NCBI RefSeq assembly: GCF_001027285.1
Contig: NZ_CP011509.1
Span: 5,790,501 to 5,854,500 of the forward strand
Source: Archangium gephyra
Lineage (GTDB): Bacteria > Myxococcota > Myxococcia > Myxococcales > Myxococcaceae
DNA: 64,000 bases
Direction: 5' to 3'
This document shows, piece after piece, positions 20,522-28,792 of the stretch. The notes beneath the pieces are model-generated. The model made no database searches. It was not told the DNA's origin and was given only the letters and a program-made list of their open reading frames with translations. The position numbers and the translations under genes are program-made. Within the stretch, counting starts at the first letter, position 1. Each line of letters opens with the position of its first letter.

Positions 20522-21661
20522 ATGGACATGCGGGGAACGGTGCGACGGGCGATGAAATCCGCGGCGGCGGGAGTGCTGCATCACAGTGGCCTCCGCAAGG
20601 CGCTCGCGGCCTACAGGCGGTATCAGTCCGGGGGTCGTCGCATCCTCATCGTCAGCTACCACCGGGTGGTGGCCGACTTCACGGGCGAGCTCCAGCGCTC
20701 CATCCCGGGTCTTCTCATTTCGCAAGAGACGTTCCGGCGGCACCTGGAGGGGCTGTCCGCGGCGGGCTACGAGTTCTCCTCGCTGGGGGACGCGCTGGAC
20801 GTGATGGCCGGGCGCCGCGTGGCGCAGAAGGATCTGTGCGTCGTCTCCTTCGACGATGGCTACCGCGACGTGTACCGGTACGGCTACCCCGTGCTGAAGC
20901 AGATGGGCGTGCCGGCCATCACCTACCTGCCGGCGGCCCTGATCGGCACCGGGCAGCGCTTCAACCATGATCGGCTCTTCCACCTGGTGCGGATGGCGCA
21001 GGCCCGGGGCTACAAGCCCGTGTTCGACGTGATGCCCGCGCCCACCACGGAGCTGTTGGACACCGTGCTCTCCGGCCGCAAACGGCTGTCGGCGGCGCTC
21101 GATGACTTCATCGGCCGCTACCCCACCGGCACGCTCGTGGAGACCATCCAGGCCCTGGAGGAGCGGCTCGGCCCAAGCCCGGAGCTGCTCCCCGAACAGG
21201 GAGACCTGATGGACTGGGACGAGGTGCGGCGGATGGTGAAGGACGGCTTCGACTTCGGCGCGCACACGCTGGGGCACGTGGTGCTCACGCACGAGCCGCT
21301 CGAGGTGGTGGAGCGCGAGGTGCGCGAGTCCAAGGCCATCATCGAGCGCGAGGCCAGCATCACCGTGCGCGACTTCGCCTACTGCAACGGCTGGTACTCG
21401 GACGAGGTCATCCGCGTGCTCAAGCGCAACGGGTTCCGCTCGGCCGTCACCACCGAGGACATGCCCAACCTCATGGGCGGAGACCCCTTCACCCTCAAGC
21501 GCAAGGTGCTCTGGGAGAACTTCAGCGTGGGCCTGACGGGCGGCTACTCGCGCACCCTCACCGTGTGCCAGCTGGATGACTGCTTCAGCACGCTGGGCAT
21601 GCGCGCCCCCGTCCTGGGCCGGCGCCTGCAGAACGCCCCCCGAGGCGAGGTGGTCTGGTGA
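20522..21661 (+). CDS. polysaccharide deacetylase (NodB/CE4 family)
   Basis: This 379-residue protein starts at ATG 20522 with GGGGGAGGG upstream. The NodB fold shows the entry ILIVSYHRVV, the catalytic Asp pair in SFDDGYRD (near residue 120) and the metal histidines in GAHTLGHVVLTHEPL. The insert between them is long. CE4 enzymes remove N- or O-acetyl groups from amino sugars; in an assembly operon this would modify an exported polymer. No signal peptide is obvious. It overlaps the flippase gene by four bases (GTGA). Confidence 0.88.
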   Translation: MDMRGTVRRAMKSAAAGVLHHSGLRKALAAYRRYQSGGRRILIVSYHRVVADFTGELQRSIPGLLISQETFRRHLEGLSAAGYEFSSLGDALDVMAGRRVAQKDLCVVSFDDGYRDVYRYGYPVLKQMGVPAITYLPAALIGTGQRFNHDRLFHLVRMAQARGYKPVFDVMPAPTTELLDTVLSGRKRLSAALDDFIGRYPTGTLVETIQALEERLGPSPELLPEQGDLMDWDEVRRMVKDGFDFGAHTLGHVVLTHEPLEVVEREVRESKAIIEREASITVRDFAYCNGWYSDEVIRVLKRNGFRSAVTTEDMPNLMGGDPFTLKRKVLWENFSVGLTGGYSRTLTVCQLDDCFSTLGMRAPVLGRRLQNAPRGEVVW

Positions 21662-23178
21662 GCGAAAAGCAGGCCCCCGCGGGAGCCCCCGCCTCCTCGT
21701 TCCTGGGGAAGGCGGGGCCGTTGGTGCTCGCCCGGTTGCTCGGCGCCGGGCTCACCTTCTGCATCCCCTTCGTCCTGGCGCGGGTGCTGGGCAAGGAGGA
21801 GTACGGCACCTACTTCCAGCTCTTCCTGATCGCCACGACGCTCTACTACGTGCTGCCCTTCGGGGTGGTGCAGAGCCTCTACTACTTCCTGCCCCGCGCC
21901 GACGAGAAGCGGCCCTGGCTGGGCCAGACGCTCCTCTATATGTCCGGCGCGGGCCTGGTGGCCGGCACCCTGGTCTGGACGCTGCTGGGGCCCGTGGCGC
22001 GGCAGTTCAACAACCCCGCGCTGCTCGAGTTCCGCGCGCCGCTCGCGGCCTATACCGCGCTGCTGCTCGGCGCCTTTCCGCTGGAGATCTCCCTCACCAG
22101 CCAGGGCCGGACGAAGCACTCGGCCTTCGTGTACGCGGCCTCGGAGGTGGTGCGCACGGCCGCCATGGTGCTGCCGTGCCTGTGGGGCTTCGGCCTGCAT
22201 GGGATGATGCTGGCGGTGGCGGGCTTCGCGCTCGTGCGCTTCGTGGCCGCGTGGGTGGTGGTGCCCCGGGGCAGCGGGCCCCTGCTGCGCCCCGGGTTGT
22301 GGCGCGAGCAGCTCGTCTACGCGGCGCCCTTCGGCGTGGCCATGGCGGTGGCCATTCCCCAGCAGAACGCCCACCTCTACATGGTGGCCGGCGCGGTGGC
22401 TCCGGCGCTCTACGCCGTCTACCGCGTGGGGTGCAGCCAGCTGCCGCTGGTGGATCTGCTCTACACGCCCACCAGCGAGGTCCTCATGGTGCGCCTGGGC
22501 GAGCTGGAGAAGCACGGGCGCCTGGAAGAGGGCGTGGTGGCCTTCCGCGAGGCCGCGGGCAAGCTGGCCTTCGCCTTCCTTCCCTTCGCCGCGTTCCTCT
22601 TCGCCGCGGCGCCCGAGTTCATCGGCACCTTCTATACGGCGGAGTACCTCCCGGCCGTGCCCATCTTCCGGGTGAGCGTGCTGGGCGTGGTGCTCGCCAT
22701 CCTCCCCATGGACGGCGTGCTGCGCGCCCGGGGGCACACGCGCTCCATCCTCTATTCGTACCTGTTGAAGGCGGCGGTGACGGTGCCGCTCGTCTGGGTG
22801 GGCGTGAAGCAGTTCGGGTTGATGGGCGCCGTCGTGTCCTGGGCCCTGGCCGAGGTGGTGGGCAAGCTGTCCCTGCTCATGCGCGTGCCGGCGGCGCTGT
22901 CCACGCCCGAGCACTCCCTGCGCATCCGGGACGTCATCCCCTGGCGGGAGCTGAGCAAGGCCTCGCTCGCGGCCGGAGCCGCCGCCGCGGGGGTCTTCCT
23001 GCTGCGCGCCGGCACGGTGCACGCCTGGGGCGGTCTGCCCGAGGGCTTCCTGTGGAGGGCCCTGCCGCTCGCGCTGGCCGGTCTCCTGTTCGGTCTGGGA
23101 TATGTGGGCGTCCTGTACGCCACGGGCGTGCGGCCGTTGAGCGTGCTCGCCAGCCTGCGCGCTCGCCGCGCGGGGTGA
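21658..23178 (+). CDS. Wzx-like polysaccharide flippase
   Basis: This 506-residue membrane protein begins at a GTG that overlaps the deacetylase stop. About 12-14 hydrophobic helices are spread along its length, beginning PLVLARLLGAGLTFCIPFVLARVLGKEEYGTY, the family start of MATE-like polysaccharide exporters. It would flip undecaprenyl-linked repeat units across the inner membrane. No Wzy polymerase or Wza/Wzc exporter genes are in the window, so this operon handles only part of an assembly line. Downstream lies an inverted repeat at 23193-23206. Confidence 0.88.
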   Translation: MSEKQAPAGAPASSFLGKAGPLVLARLLGAGLTFCIPFVLARVLGKEEYGTYFQLFLIATTLYYVLPFGVVQSLYYFLPRADEKRPWLGQTLLYMSGAGLVAGTLVWTLLGPVARQFNNPALLEFRAPLAAYTALLLGAFPLEISLTSQGRTKHSAFVYAASEVVRTAAMVLPCLWGFGLHGMMLAVAGFALVRFVAAWVVVPRGSGPLLRPGLWREQLVYAAPFGVAMAVAIPQQNAHLYMVAGAVAPALYAVYRVGCSQLPLVDLLYTPTSEVLMVRLGELEKHGRLEEGVVAFREAAGKLAFAFLPFAAFLFAAAPEFIGTFYTAEYLPAVPIFRVSVLGVVLAILPMDGVLRARGHTRSILYSYLLKAAVTVPLVWVGVKQFGLMGAVVSWALAEVVGKLSLLMRVPAALSTPEHSLRIRDVIPWRELSKASLAAGAAAAGVFLLRAGTVHAWGGLPEGFLWRALPLALAGLLFGLGYVGVLYATGVRPLSVLASLRARRAG

Positions 23179-23192
23179 GCTTCCAGCTCCCA

Positions 23193-23206
23193 ACCTCCGC
23201 GGAGGT
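23193..23206. repeat. short perfect palindrome after the flippase gene
   Basis: ACCTCCGC-GGAGGT is self-complementary, with near-matching flanks, 15 bases past the flippase stop. It could be a weak attenuator or a binding site between flippase and acetyltransferase genes, which are 117 bases apart. Confidence 0.3.
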
Positions 23207-23295
23207 GGGAGGTGGACGGTAGGGGGCCCGGGGGGCTCCCGCCCTGGAGGGCTGGTACCTAGCTTGGGGCTCCGTACAACCAGGGGAGAGGCGTG

Positions 23296-23826
23296 ATGGG
23301 CATTGATGCGATGTCGATGTACCGGCTGGGACGCAAGCTGTACCTGCGGGGCATTCCCGTGTTGCCGGCCGTGCTGCGCAAGGCCATTCACTACCTGCAT
23401 GGCTCGTACATCCCCGCGGAGGCGGAGATCGGCGAGGGCACGCAGCTGGGCTACGGCGGCATGGGCATCGTCATCCACAAGGACGCCCGGATCGGCCGCC
23501 ACTGCCTCATCTCCCACCAGGTGACCATTGGTGGACGCTCGGGCCTGAAGGATCTGCCGGTGATCGGCGACTATGTGCGCATCGGTGCGGGCGCGAAGAT
23601 CCTCGGCAACGTGCGGATCGGCGACTTCGCGGTGATCGGCGCCAATGCCGTGGTGGTGAGGGACGTGGCCTCCGGCGCGGTGGTGGGGGGCATCCCCGCC
23701 CGGGAGATCCGCCGGGACGCGGATCCGCTCGCCGCCTACGAACGGGAGATGGGGCTGCGCCCGCCGATCACCCGCCCCGAGCCGGTCGAGTCCGAGCCCC
23801 CGCAAGCGTCGTCCGCCGCGCAGTAG
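23296..23826 (+). CDS. left-handed beta-helix acetyltransferase (serine acetyltransferase-like)
   Basis: This 176-residue protein starts at ATG 23296 (a GTG three bases earlier is in frame; GGGGAGAGG lies just ahead). A short helical start (MSMYRLGRKLYLRGIPVLP) leads into hexapeptide repeats (IPAEAEIGEGTQLGYGGMGIVIH, ARIGRHCLISHQVTIGG). A C-terminal tail rich in Pro and Glu follows. It is too short for CysE and, in this operon, more likely O-acetylates a sugar in a polysaccharide repeat unit, as in capsule-type acetyltransferases. Confidence 0.82.
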   Translation: MGIDAMSMYRLGRKLYLRGIPVLPAVLRKAIHYLHGSYIPAEAEIGEGTQLGYGGMGIVIHKDARIGRHCLISHQVTIGGRSGLKDLPVIGDYVRIGAGAKILGNVRIGDFAVIGANAVVVRDVASGAVVGGIPAREIRRDADPLAAYEREMGLRPPITRPEPVESEPPQASSAAQ

Positions 23827-23845
23827 CCGAGACAGGAGGCAGGGC

Positions 23846-24904
23846 ATGCGAGTGCTCCTCGTCGGAGATTATCCGCCGCCGCATGGTGGCGTGGCCGTGC
23901 ACGTCCAGCAGCTCCACGGGTACCTGCGCGAGCGCGGGGTGGAGGCGGTGGTGCTGGACATCGGAAAGGGGGGACGGCCGGCTCCGGACGTCATCCCCGT
24001 CCGGACTCCCACCCAGTATGGCAAGCGGCTGGCGGGCTTCCTGCGCGAGGGGTGGACCGTCCATGTCCACACCAGCGGCAACAACCCGAAGTCGTGGATG
24101 CTCGCGGCCACCGCGGGGGTGAGGGCGCGTGCACCGCGCGTCATCACCCTGCACTCGGGGCTGCTGCCGGACTACCTGGCCGCCTCGGTGTCGCGGCGGG
24201 CCTTCGCACGCGTGGCCCTGGCCGGCTACTCGCGCGTGGTGGCCGTGTCCGAGGCCGTGCGCGAGGCGCTCGCGCGCTGCGGGGTCCCCGAGGACAAGCT
24301 CGTGGTGTACCCGGCCTTCTGCGGCTCGCAGGTGCGGCCGGGGAGGGTGAGCCCGGAGCTCGAAGCGGCCCGGGCCCGCCGCCGGCCCCTGCTGGCCATG
24401 GCGCACCACCCCTCGCCCGTCTATGGCCGCGGGCTGATGTTCCGCGCGCTGCGGAGGATCGCGGACGAGCTGCCCGGCGTGGGGCTCGCCGTCTTCGGGC
24501 CGGGGACGCGCTCGGAGGCCTTCCTGCAGGAGGCCCGCGAGCACCGGGTGGAGGCGCTCATCGAGGACCTGGGCGAGCTGGAGCACGCCCAGGCGCTGGC
24601 GCTGATCGCCCGCTGCGATGCCTTCATCCGGCCCACGACGCACGACGGGGATGCCATCTCCGTGCGCGAGGCGCTGGCGCTCGGCGTGCCGTGCGTGGCC
24701 AGCGACGTGTGCGGGCGTCCGCATGGGACGTACACCTTCCGGGCGGGCAACCCGGTGGATCTGGCCGAGCGGGTGCACCACGCGCTCGAGCAGGGGCCCG
24801 CGCAGGTGGTGTCACCGGATGCGGGACCGGTGCTGCTGAAGCTCTACGGCGATCTGCTGCAACCGACGATTCTGGGAGGAGGCGAGACACATGCGGCGCA
24901 GTGA
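23846..24904 (+). CDS. GT4-like glycosyltransferase
   Basis: This 352-residue glycosyltransferase starts at ATG 23846 with AGGAGG ahead. The GT-B fold is indicated by the N-terminal VLLVGDYPPPHGGVAVHVQQL and the C-terminal donor-binding region HDGDAISVREALALGVPCVASDV (the E-x7-E-type stretch). The linker ALIEDLGELEHAQALALIARCDAFIRPT is family-typical. It would add a sugar to the lipid-linked repeat unit at the cytosolic side of the inner membrane; donor and acceptor are unknown. It overlaps the next gene by 14 bases. Confidence 0.87.
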   Translation: MRVLLVGDYPPPHGGVAVHVQQLHGYLRERGVEAVVLDIGKGGRPAPDVIPVRTPTQYGKRLAGFLREGWTVHVHTSGNNPKSWMLAATAGVRARAPRVITLHSGLLPDYLAASVSRRAFARVALAGYSRVVAVSEAVREALARCGVPEDKLVVYPAFCGSQVRPGRVSPELEAARARRRPLLAMAHHPSPVYGRGLMFRALRRIADELPGVGLAVFGPGTRSEAFLQEAREHRVEALIEDLGELEHAQALALIARCDAFIRPTTHDGDAISVREALALGVPCVASDVCGRPHGTYTFRAGNPVDLAERVHHALEQGPAQVVSPDAGPVLLKLYGDLLQPTILGGGETHAAQ

Positions 24905-26093
24905 GGAATTGGAGCTGGCCCGCCGGGCGCTCCGTGGCAGGGATCTGGTGGTCTTCTCCAACGACTGGGATGGGGATCCGCTGTCCAAGGTCCACATCAT
25001 GCGGATCCTCTCCCGGGACAACCGCGTGCTGTGGGTGAACAGCATCGGCAACCGGGCGCCCAAGGCCAATGCGCACGACGCGAAGCGCATCTGGAACAAG
25101 CTGGCGAAGTTCACCGAGGGCATCCAGGAGGTGGAGCCCAACCTCTTCGTGCTGGCCCCGCTGGCGATTCCCTTCTACGGCTCGGAGCTGGTGCGCGCCG
25201 CGAACCGGGAGCTGCTGCGCGCGCAGGTGATGCGGGCCATGCGCCAGCTGCACTTCAAGCGGCCCATCTCGTGGTCGTTCCTGCCGGCCTCGGCGCCGGT
25301 GTCCGGGCGGCTGGGCGAGGAGTTCGTCGTCTACCACTGCGTGGACGAGTTCTCCGCCTTCAGCGACACCAACGGCAAGCACATCGCCGAGATGGAGGAG
25401 CAGCTGCTGAAGCGGGCGGACCTGTGCATCACCTCGGCGGACCGGCTGAGGGAGAACAAGGTGCGGGTCAATCCGAACACGGTGCTGGTGCGCCACGGCG
25501 TGGACTTCAACCACTTCGTGAAGGCGTGTGATCCGGCGACGCCCATTCCCGAGGACATCGCGAACCTGCCCGGGCCGATCTTCGGCTTCTTCGGGCTGGT
25601 GGCGGACTGGGTGGACCTGGAGGCGATCGCCGCGACGGCGCGGGCGCACCCGGAGGGCTCGGTGGTGGTGATCGGCAAGGTGGCGCCGGACGTGGATCCG
25701 GCGGTGCTGAAGGCCGAGAAGAACATCCACCTGCTGGGGCGCAAGCCGTACGCGGCGCTGCCGGGCTACTGCAAGGCGTTCGACGTGGCGCTCATGCCCT
25801 TCAAGGTGAACGAGCTCACGCTGAATGCGAATCCGCTGAAGGTGCGCGAGTACCTGGCGGCGGGCGTGCCGGTGGTGTCCTCGGACATCCCCGAGGTGCG
25901 CAAGGTGGGCCTGTGCAAGCTGGCGCGGGACACCGAGGACTTCGTGCGCAAGGTGGACGAGTGCCTCGCCGAGGGCGCCGGCCCCAGCCGCGAGCGCGCC
26001 GAGCGCATCCGCCACGAGAGCTGGGAGGCCAAGGTGGAGGAGATCCGCGGCTTCGTCGGCGAGGCCATGGTGAAGGCCGGGCGCGGGTTGTAG
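24891..26093 (+). CDS. GT-B glycosyltransferase
   Basis: This 400-residue protein starts at ATG 24891 inside the tail of the previous gene. It has an N-terminal DLVVFSNDWDGDPLSKVHIMR, a central VVYHCVDEFSAF, the junction LVRHGVDFNHF and a C-terminal block NPLKVREYLAAGVPVVSSDIPEVR, as in GT-B enzymes of polysaccharide loci. It is the last gene of the five-gene operon and is followed by a strong hairpin. Its last codons (AGRGL-stop) recur 1.56 kb downstream. Confidence 0.87.
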   Translation: MRRSEELELARRALRGRDLVVFSNDWDGDPLSKVHIMRILSRDNRVLWVNSIGNRAPKANAHDAKRIWNKLAKFTEGIQEVEPNLFVLAPLAIPFYGSELVRAANRELLRAQVMRAMRQLHFKRPISWSFLPASAPVSGRLGEEFVVYHCVDEFSAFSDTNGKHIAEMEEQLLKRADLCITSADRLRENKVRVNPNTVLVRHGVDFNHFVKACDPATPIPEDIANLPGPIFGFFGLVADWVDLEAIAATARAHPEGSVVVIGKVAPDVDPAVLKAEKNIHLLGRKPYAALPGYCKAFDVALMPFKVNELTLNANPLKVREYLAAGVPVVSSDIPEVRKVGLCKLARDTEDFVRKVDECLAEGAGPSRERAERIRHESWEAKVEEIRGFVGEAMVKAGRGL

Positions 26094-26096
26094 CCG
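26075..26096 (+). repeat. end repeat, left copy (glycosyltransferase 3' end)
   Basis: This 22-base segment spans the last codons and stop of the glycosyltransferase gene. It recurs at 27639-27660 with one mismatch (C to T). Matching continues leftward at lower identity (ATGGTGAAGGCC versus ATGATTGAGGCC). The two copies bracket a 1.5-kb accessory segment. Confidence 0.6.
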
Positions 26097-26107
26097 TGTC
26101 CACGTGA

Positions 26108-26141
26108 GCCCGCCGCATCCCGTGATAGGGATGTGGCGGGC
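26108..26141 (+). terminator. terminator hairpin after the polysaccharide operon
   Basis: GCCCGCC-G-CATCCC pairs with GGGATG-T-GGCGGGC around a six-base loop, a 14-base stem with one G-T pair, 14 bases after the stop. No T-run follows. Confidence 0.6.
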
Positions 26142-26201
26142 CACCGGAAGCACCATGCTCAAGCGATGAGCACACGTGATTGCTTATGCGTGCCGGTGCG
26201 G

Positions 26202-26765
26202 TCAGCTCGTGCGGACTGAGTTCGATAAGGGAGGCCCAAAAAGCCAGTCCGAGAGTTCCTTCATCGATGGGAACGCCTTGAATGCGCTCTTGGACACTTC
26301 CCGGATCGCAGGACGCTCCGTCTTGATGCCCTCCGCGTTTCCCTTCGAGTGCTTGGCGACCTCGTAGCCGTTCAAGTCGAGTGGTGCGCCGGGTGCCCCG
26401 CCGAGAGCGAGGTACGAGAGGCTGACGCGGTGCCCTTCGGCTGGTTCGAGAACAACCCAGACGACACAGCCCGACTGCTGTAATGCAAGTGCCGAGTGGA
26501 TCTTCTGCTCGCGTGTCGTGCCTCCTTTGACCGTGCTCTTGAGTTGTACATGCCGCATGACCCGCTGGCACTCGAGCACGAGATCGTACCCGGCCGCGTC
26601 CACGTCGGCCCTGAGTACGTTTACCGGTTGGTGCCGTCGTAGCCAGCCGTCCTGAAGGACCTCCGACAGGAATGCGTACTCGACGAGCTGCTCTCGGAAA
26701 CTCGAGAGGGTGGAGTCTCTGAGGATCGCAAGCGGATCCGTGATGGCAGGGGCGAGTGGGTGCAT
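26202..26765 (-). CDS. hypothetical PD-(D/E)XK nuclease-like protein
   Basis: This 187-residue protein starts at the ATG at 26763-26765, with AAGGAG about ten bases upstream. The core fits a PD-(D/E)XK arrangement: Glu in a first helix (LVEYAFLSEVLQDG), then DVDAAGYDLVLE with Asp, and the lysine strand as RHVQLKST (near residue 77). No further domain or signal is visible. It may be a stand-alone nuclease-fold protein, or a sensor domain that has lost activity. It is AT-richer than its neighbours and sits in a small accessory segment. The nuclease reading is inference from motif spacing. Confidence 0.6.
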   Translation of the reverse strand: MHPLAPAITDPLAILRDSTLSSFREQLVEYAFLSEVLQDGWLRRHQPVNVLRADVDAAGYDLVLECQRVMRHVQLKSTVKGGTTREQKIHSALALQQSGCVVWVVLEPAEGHRVSLSYLALGGAPGAPLDLNGYEVAKHSKGNAEGIKTERPAIREVSKSAFKAFPSMKELSDWLFGPPLSNSVRTS

Positions 26766-27197
26766 TACGAACCGTTCTCCTTGAGATGATCACGTCCGAG
26801 CCAATGACGCTTCCCAGTTTACGCGAGAGATGGACGCCCTGGTGTAGGACACCTCCCTCCGGCATTCTTTGGCTCATGCCCGCTGCGGGAGACCCCCCAA
26901 TTTCGTGCGCTACACCTGTTCGAGTTCGATCATGAGGGCTAAGCCATCGGAACAAAGCCCTTTCATGGGTGATCCTGTCCGCACCGTCCACGCACGTCAC
27001 GCCCTCGGGTTCTGTCCGCCTCCCGGGCGCGCTCTTCACGAACTTGTCCAACTGTTGGACAAGTTTGGCGGCACCGAGCCCGGAGCGCTCCCTCCTGTCC
27101 TGCTCTTGAGCTGAGGACAGACCCCTGCGCGGACTTTCTTCGGATGGCTTAGGCGCTTGGTGTGGGGGCTACTGTTGATGGTTCTCCCGAGGGCTCG
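26766..27197. other. intergenic region carrying copy B of the dispersed repeat
   Basis: No gene is supported in this 430-base gap. Its first 170 bases are plain; the rest is the dispersed repeat, ending about 50 bases before the SUKH gene. The repeat could therefore contain the promoter or operator of that gene. Confidence 0.55.
26937..27149. repeat. dispersed repeat, copy B
   Basis: This is the same-orientation match of 8431-8630. Here the central palindrome is longer and perfect: AACTTGTCCAAC (27041-27052), T, GTTGGACAAGTT (27054-27065), 25 bases in all. The ends differ slightly: GGCT-AAGCC on the left, TTCGGATGGCTTAGG on the right. GGCTTAGG or GGCTAAG therefore occurs near both ends, and may be part of the element's boundary. 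Confidence 0.65.
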
Positions 27198-27638
27198 ATG
27201 ATGGATATCCGCTGGGAGAACTACGTCTGGAAGGAGCCACGTCCTGTTGCTTCCGCTGAGGTCGAGCGGCTCGAAGCCATGTGGCAGGTCTCGCTGCCTG
27301 GTGAGTTCAAGAGGGTTGTCGCGGCCCACCAGGGCATGGCTCCCGAGCCTTGTCTCTTCAAGGTGGGCAGAGGAGCCAATGTGTTCAGCGTCCTGTTGAC
27401 GGTGACCCGGGACGCTGACCGCGCGAGCTACTCCATCCTGGATTCCTACAACCTCATCCGCTCCCATGTTCCTTCGGGGATCTATCCTTTCGGGAAGACG
27501 CCGGGCGGGGAGTACCTGTGCTTTGACTACAGGGATTCAGCCCAACAGCCCCGGATCGTCCTGGTGACGGTGGAGATGTCCGTCCTCCCCGTGGCCAACA
27601 GCTTCCAGGAGCTGCTGGAAGGGTTGCATGATGATTGA
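27198..27638 (+). CDS. SUKH (SMI1/KNR4) family protein
   Basis: This 146-residue protein starts at one of two adjacent ATG codons (27198 or 27201). The SMI1/KNR4 pattern is seen in VERLEAMWQVSLPGEFKRVVAAHQG near the start, then IYPFGKTPGGEYLCFDYRD and a final VANSFQELLEGL. SUKH proteins often act as immunity proteins against contact-dependent nuclease toxins. No toxin gene is next to it, so it may be an orphan immunity protein. Its stop overlaps the right end repeat. Ribosome site is weak. Confidence 0.85.
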   Translation: MMDIRWENYVWKEPRPVASAEVERLEAMWQVSLPGEFKRVVAAHQGMAPEPCLFKVGRGANVFSVLLTVTRDADRASYSILDSYNLIRSHVPSGIYPFGKTPGGEYLCFDYRDSAQQPRIVLVTVEMSVLPVANSFQELLEGLHDD

Positions 27639-27660
27639 GGCCGGGCGTGGGTTGTAGCCG
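27639..27660 (+). repeat. end repeat, right copy
   Basis: Nearly identical to 26075-26096. It reads M-I-E-A-G-R-G-L-stop in the frame beginning at 27631, that is, a remnant of the glycosyltransferase C-terminus, and is followed by another GCCCGC/GCGGGC hairpin (about 27683-27710), as after the intact gene. Confidence 0.6.
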
Positions 27661-27744
27661 GACACGAGGAGTCCCGGCAGCCCGCACACCGCGTTCGGGG
27701 CGGGCCGCCGGGTGCTTCATGCGCGAGTAGACTGTGCGTGGCTC

Positions 27745-28206
27745 ATGTCCGCCACGCGCTTCTGCACCTTCGACGACTCGCTCTGGCCGCTGCTCATCCT
27801 GCGGATCGTGGGAGAGCCGTCGAATCAGCAGTTCGAGGAGTACCTCGACGTGTCGGCGTCCTACCTTCGCCGGGGGGAGCGGCACGTCGTCGTCGCCGAT
27901 CTGCTCCAGGCAGCACTGGAATCGGCCGAGCAGCGGCGCAGACGCGCGGAGTGGATGAGCCGGCATGACGGGCTCACGCGAGAGCTGCTGCTCGGCAATG
28001 CCTTCGTCATCAACGCTCCCTTTCTCCGGCTGGGGTTGAACCTCCTCTTCCACGTCAGACCGCCGCCCTGGTCGTACCTCATCGTTCCCCGCCTGGAGCC
28101 GGCACTCGCGTGGGCCGCTGGCCGGATGGACGAGGCGGGCCTGCGGGAACCCGCCGAGCGTGTCCGGCGGCACTTCGGCCTGTGGCCCGTGAGCCAGCCC
28201 AGTTAG
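27745..28206 (+). CDS. hypothetical protein
   Basis: This 153-residue protein starts at ATG 27745 (MSATRFCTFDDSLWPLLILRI). The first 80 residues alternate strands and helices in a way that could fit a STAS/SpoIIAA-like fold (HVVVADLLQA), but no signature is certain. The rest is helical and ends in a charged, Arg-rich tail. The plus-strand stop TAG (28204-28206) overlaps the stop codon of the convergent gene by two bases. I do not recognise a family. Confidence 0.6.
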   Translation: MSATRFCTFDDSLWPLLILRIVGEPSNQQFEEYLDVSASYLRRGERHVVVADLLQAALESAEQRRRRAEWMSRHDGLTRELLLGNAFVINAPFLRLGLNLLFHVRPPPWSYLIVPRLEPALAWAAGRMDEAGLREPAERVRRHFGLWPVSQPS

Positions 28207-28733
28207 CTCGAGGTCTGGATGCCGCGCCGTGGTGCGATGTTCCACCCGGTTGGCAGGTCCGCATCGCAGAACACGCAGACGAACCAACCCTCCTTGACGA
28301 GGTTGCGCTCGCCGCACCGTTCGCAGCGCCGGAAGATGACCTCGTGCGTGAAGCCCGGAGGGGCCGTCACTCCCGCCCGTCCGAGTGCCAGCGCCACCGC
28401 GGCCCAGCAGTCCGTGTCCGGGCAGTACCCCGTGGACTGATTCGAGACCTCCGCCACGCACGGCGTCGTCCCCGCTCTCCGGAAGCGGAGCTCTCCAGCC
28501 GCCAGCACCTCCTCGCCTCCCGCGCAGGCCACGTGCTCGGATCTCCGCGGGGCGAGCCGCAACCGGCCCTGGAGATCGACGACGTACGTGGCTCCCTCGG
28601 CGAGTGCGTCGGGATTGGCCGCGAGCCACGTCTCGAGGTCACTCCTCGAGGTGATGGGCGTGCCGGCGGGGAACGAGGCCACGGAGCGGCGGATCTCCTC
28701 CGGACCGACATAGGTATACGCGTAGAGCAGCAT
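28203..28733 (-). CDS. hypothetical protein with C-terminal zinc ribbon
   Basis: This 176-residue protein starts at the ATG at 28731-28733 (MLLYAYTYVGPEEIRR). The last third has CERCGERNLVKEGWFVC-x2-C, a CxxC-x12-CxxC zinc ribbon (about residues 133-155). Other cysteines precede it (TPCVAEVS, GYCPDTDCW). The N-terminal half resembles small DUF domains of myxobacteria. It faces the TPM gene across 59 bases. Function unknown. Confidence 0.65.
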   Translation of the reverse strand: MLLYAYTYVGPEEIRRSVASFPAGTPITSRSDLETWLAANPDALAEGATYVVDLQGRLRLAPRRSEHVACAGGEEVLAAGELRFRRAGTTPCVAEVSNQSTGYCPDTDCWAAVALALGRAGVTAPPGFTHEVIFRRCERCGERNLVKEGWFVCVFCDADLPTGWNIAPRRGIQTSS

Positions 28734-28792
28734 GGGTGGGTTCACCTGGGGATCATCCACTTCGCGCCGTGTGTCAGCTATAAGCAAGCTCG

